The position numbers were made by a program, and so were the translations under genes. A stretch of DNA of 24,771 nucleotides from an uncultured Bacteroidia bacterium (GTDB lineage: Bacteria; Bacteroidota; Bacteroidia; Bacteroidales; UBA932): contig CACXHG010000005.1 of the NCBI GenBank assembly GCA_902767355.1, positions 1 to 24,771 of the forward strand, in the 5' to 3' direction. Every line of letters begins with the position of its first letter. The stretch's first letter is position 1. The notes beneath the pieces were generated by a model that did no database searches, was not told the origin of the DNA, and saw only the letters and a list, made by a program, of their open reading frames with translations. Shown here one piece after another: positions 23,190 through 24,771 of the stretch.

Positions 23190-24771
23190 AATCTCGGGCC
23201 ACCGCCGAAGCCACCACGTCCACCTCCGAATCCTCCGCCGGGGCCTCCGAAGCCTCCGCGGCCGCCACGCTGGTTTTTGAAGGAGCCGAAGGTGTAGGTG
23301 AGTTTGAAGATCACGTAGCGTCCCAGGCGGTTGCTCCAGCTGTCGAGCAGGTAGTTCTCGCTCATTGTGCGGGAGATGCTCTTGCTCTGCTCCAGCAGGT
23401 CAAAGGCGTTGGCAGCCAGGGAGAAACTGCCGAGTTTGTAGCTGATGCCGGCGTTCCAGATAAATTCCGGGTCGTTGTAGCCGCTGGCATAGCCGCGGTA
23501 GAAGGTGTAGGTGGCGTCGCTGCTCAGTTCGAGCTTGTCCCAGAGGGTCCAGACGAAAGAGGCCGAGAAGGAGTTGTCCAGAGTGTGCTTGTCGGCAGAT
23601 GAATTGAGCGAGTAGAGGGCGTTGTTGTAGCGTACCATGCCGCCGAGGGAGGCGTAGAGCTTGTCGCCGTTGTAGCGCAGCGAGAGGTTCTCGGTGACGC
23701 TGTAGGCCGTGGTCTTGCTCTCGCCGAAACCGCTGCCTCCGCTGTAGAAGGTGCTGCCGCTGGGGTCCACGCTGCCGTCGGGCAGGGTGCCCCAGAATTC
23801 CTTCATAAACCCATCGTAGTTAAAATCTTCTGCATTGAGACCTTCGCGGGCGCTGATATTCTGATAGCTGACCGCATTGGTGAGGTTTGCGCGGGTGTTG
23901 GACGCTATCGAGAAGCTGGAGCGGGCGATGGGGGTGTTGTAGGTCACGTTGGCATTTATGCTCTGAGAAGGCTTCTTGGCGTTGACGGGTATGGAGTAGC
24001 TCACGCCGTCGGCGTCGAACCAGCTGGCCGTCACTGAGCTGTTGAGACCGTATGTGAACCACGCGCCTATATTCAGTGATGAGAAGGTGTATTTGTTGTT
24101 GGTGGCGAAGCGGATGCGCGCCGTGTGGGTGAACGAAGGCAGCAGGTAAGCATTGCCGGTGGTGATCGCCGTCGGGTTGGATACGTCCAGTATGGGCTGC
24201 ATACGGGCCGTGGAAGGCTGCTGGGAGCGGCCGTTGTAGTTTGCGCGGATGTTGGTGGTGGGGGAGAAGGTGTAGCGGGCGCGCACCTCGGGCGACCAGT
24301 TGAGCAGCCATTCGCCCTCGCCCATGTCGGTGGTCACGCCGAATTTGGTGGTATGGGTCTCGTTGTAGGTCGGCTGCAGCGATGCGCCGAACTGTACGAA
24401 GTTCTTGTCTTTCTGATATTGCATCATCAGCCCGGCCTGGTGGTTGATGAATATGTTCTCCACGCTGCTGCTGTAATAGAGATTTTCTATGCTGTAGCTG
24501 TCCTTGTCGTCCATATTGTGGACAAATTCCGTGTCGTCGGCGCTGTGGGTTATGGTCCCGGCATAGTCGAAGGTGTTCCTGACGGAATTGCTGTGGGTGT
24601 AGCCGACGCGATACTGCGCGCTCACAAACCAGTTTTCCGAGAGTGGCTCCGTGTATTCCAGGTTGCCGTTTAGCGACATATTTCTGGAGTCGGTGTGGGA
24701 ATACTGGTCAATGCGGGTAGGGTCGCCTTTGGCGTATTGAGTGTTGGAAAACTCCTTGGCGTCGGACTCGC
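23186..24771 (-). CDS. Outer-membrane beta-barrel receptor (TonB-dependent receptor-like), N-terminus beyond window
   Basis: The frame is open to the end of the window, so about 528 C-terminal residues are visible. The ATG at 24679 is internal: the residues before it (DQYSHTDSRN) continue the same strand pattern. The protein is a series of amphipathic beta-strands with aromatic girdles (YRVGYTHSN, VRARYTFSPTTNIRANYNG, LSLRYNGDKLYASLGG), matching the barrel of OMP_b-brl_3-type TonB-dependent receptors. After the strand KLTYTFGSF comes a tail of about 30 residues made almost only of Gly, Arg, Phe and Pro, ending in RF. Such receptors carry a plug and carboxypeptidase-like domain at the N-terminus, not seen here. 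The ligand is unknown. Its stop overlaps that of the DUF819 gene. Confidence 0.85.
   Translation of the reverse strand, partial: ESDAKEFSNTQYAKGDPTRIDQYSHTDSRNMSLNGNLEYTEPLSENWFVSAQYRVGYTHSNSVRNTFDYAGTITHSADDTEFVHNMDDKDSYSIENLYYSSSVENIFINHQAGLMMQYQKDKNFVQFGASLQPTYNETHTTKFGVTTDMGEGEWLLNWSPEVRARYTFSPTTNIRANYNGRSQQPSTARMQPILDVSNPTAITTGNAYLLPSFTHTARIRFATNNKYTFSSLNIGAWFTYGLNSSVTASWFDADGVSYSIPVNAKKPSQSINANVTYNTPIARSSFSIASNTRANLTNAVSYQNISAREGLNAEDFNYDGFMKEFWGTLPDGSVDPSGSTFYSGGSGFGESKTTAYSVTENLSLRYNGDKLYASLGGMVRYNNALYSLNSSADKHTLDNSFSASFVWTLWDKLELSSDATYTFYRGYASGYNDPEFIWNAGISYKLGSFSLAANAFDLLEQSKSISRTMSENYLLDSWSNRLGRYVIFKLTYTFGSFKNQRGGRGGFGGPGGGFGGGRGGFGGGPRF

Noticed and set aside
24677..24679. ATG at 24679 as the true start of the receptor
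   Set aside because: The frame stays open to the window edge and the residues upstream continue the barrel pattern; there is no signal peptide after this ATG.

Overview
The window looks like a stretch of a high-GC Bacteroidales chromosome (hand-counted lines are mostly 55-60% G+C; Rikenellaceae or a Cryptobacteroides-like lineage is my guess, not shown by the sequence). The reasons are a SusC/SusD pair, lipoproteins with short lipoboxes, a DUF4890-type secreted protein, starts without clear Shine-Dalgarno sequences, and -7 promoter boxes of the Bacteroidetes type (TAnnTTTG) in front of several transcription units. No mobile element, CRISPR array, tRNA or rRNA was seen. No gap between genes exceeds 300 bases.

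Layout. 1-558: 3' part of a nucleoside phosphorylase gene, ending stop-to-stop against a leftward AGCS-family amino acid:Na+ symporter (559-1959). 2085-2696: a leftward small secreted His/Gln/Gly-rich DUF4890-like protein. 2909-12936: a tight rightward five-gene operon: secreted tricorn-like S41 peptidase, SusC, SusD, a 160-residue lipoprotein and a 605-residue beta-propeller-type lipoprotein. I read it as a surface nutrient-uptake locus, most plausibly for peptides because the only enzyme in it is a peptidase. 13005-16816: a leftward, translationally coupled lysine/meso-diaminopimelate operon, lysC-dapB-dapA-ddh. 16943-17980: a rightward lipoprotein with a sugar phosphate isomerase/epimerase-type TIM barrel followed by an unusual 12-cysteine tail. 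18082-19431: leftward glutamate dehydrogenase. 19598-20908: leftward phenylacetate-CoA ligase-like enzyme. 21000-23189: a rightward pair of inner-membrane transporters (CaCA exchanger, DUF819 protein). 23186-24771: the C-terminal part of a leftward outer-membrane beta-barrel receptor with a Gly/Arg-rich tail, running off the window.

How the parts fit. SusC, SusD, two surface lipoproteins and a periplasmic peptidase form one unit for capture, import and trimming of a substrate. The lysine operon makes meso-DAP for peptidoglycan and lysine for protein by the one-step dehydrogenase route; Ddh, like nearby GdhA, uses free ammonia and reduced nicotinamide cofactor. The most unusual items are the cysteine-rich tail on the isomerase-like lipoprotein, the tricorn-SusCD operon with its AT-rich last gene, and the twin inverted repeats between the ligase and gdhA, where the terminator tail overlaps the gdhA promoter.
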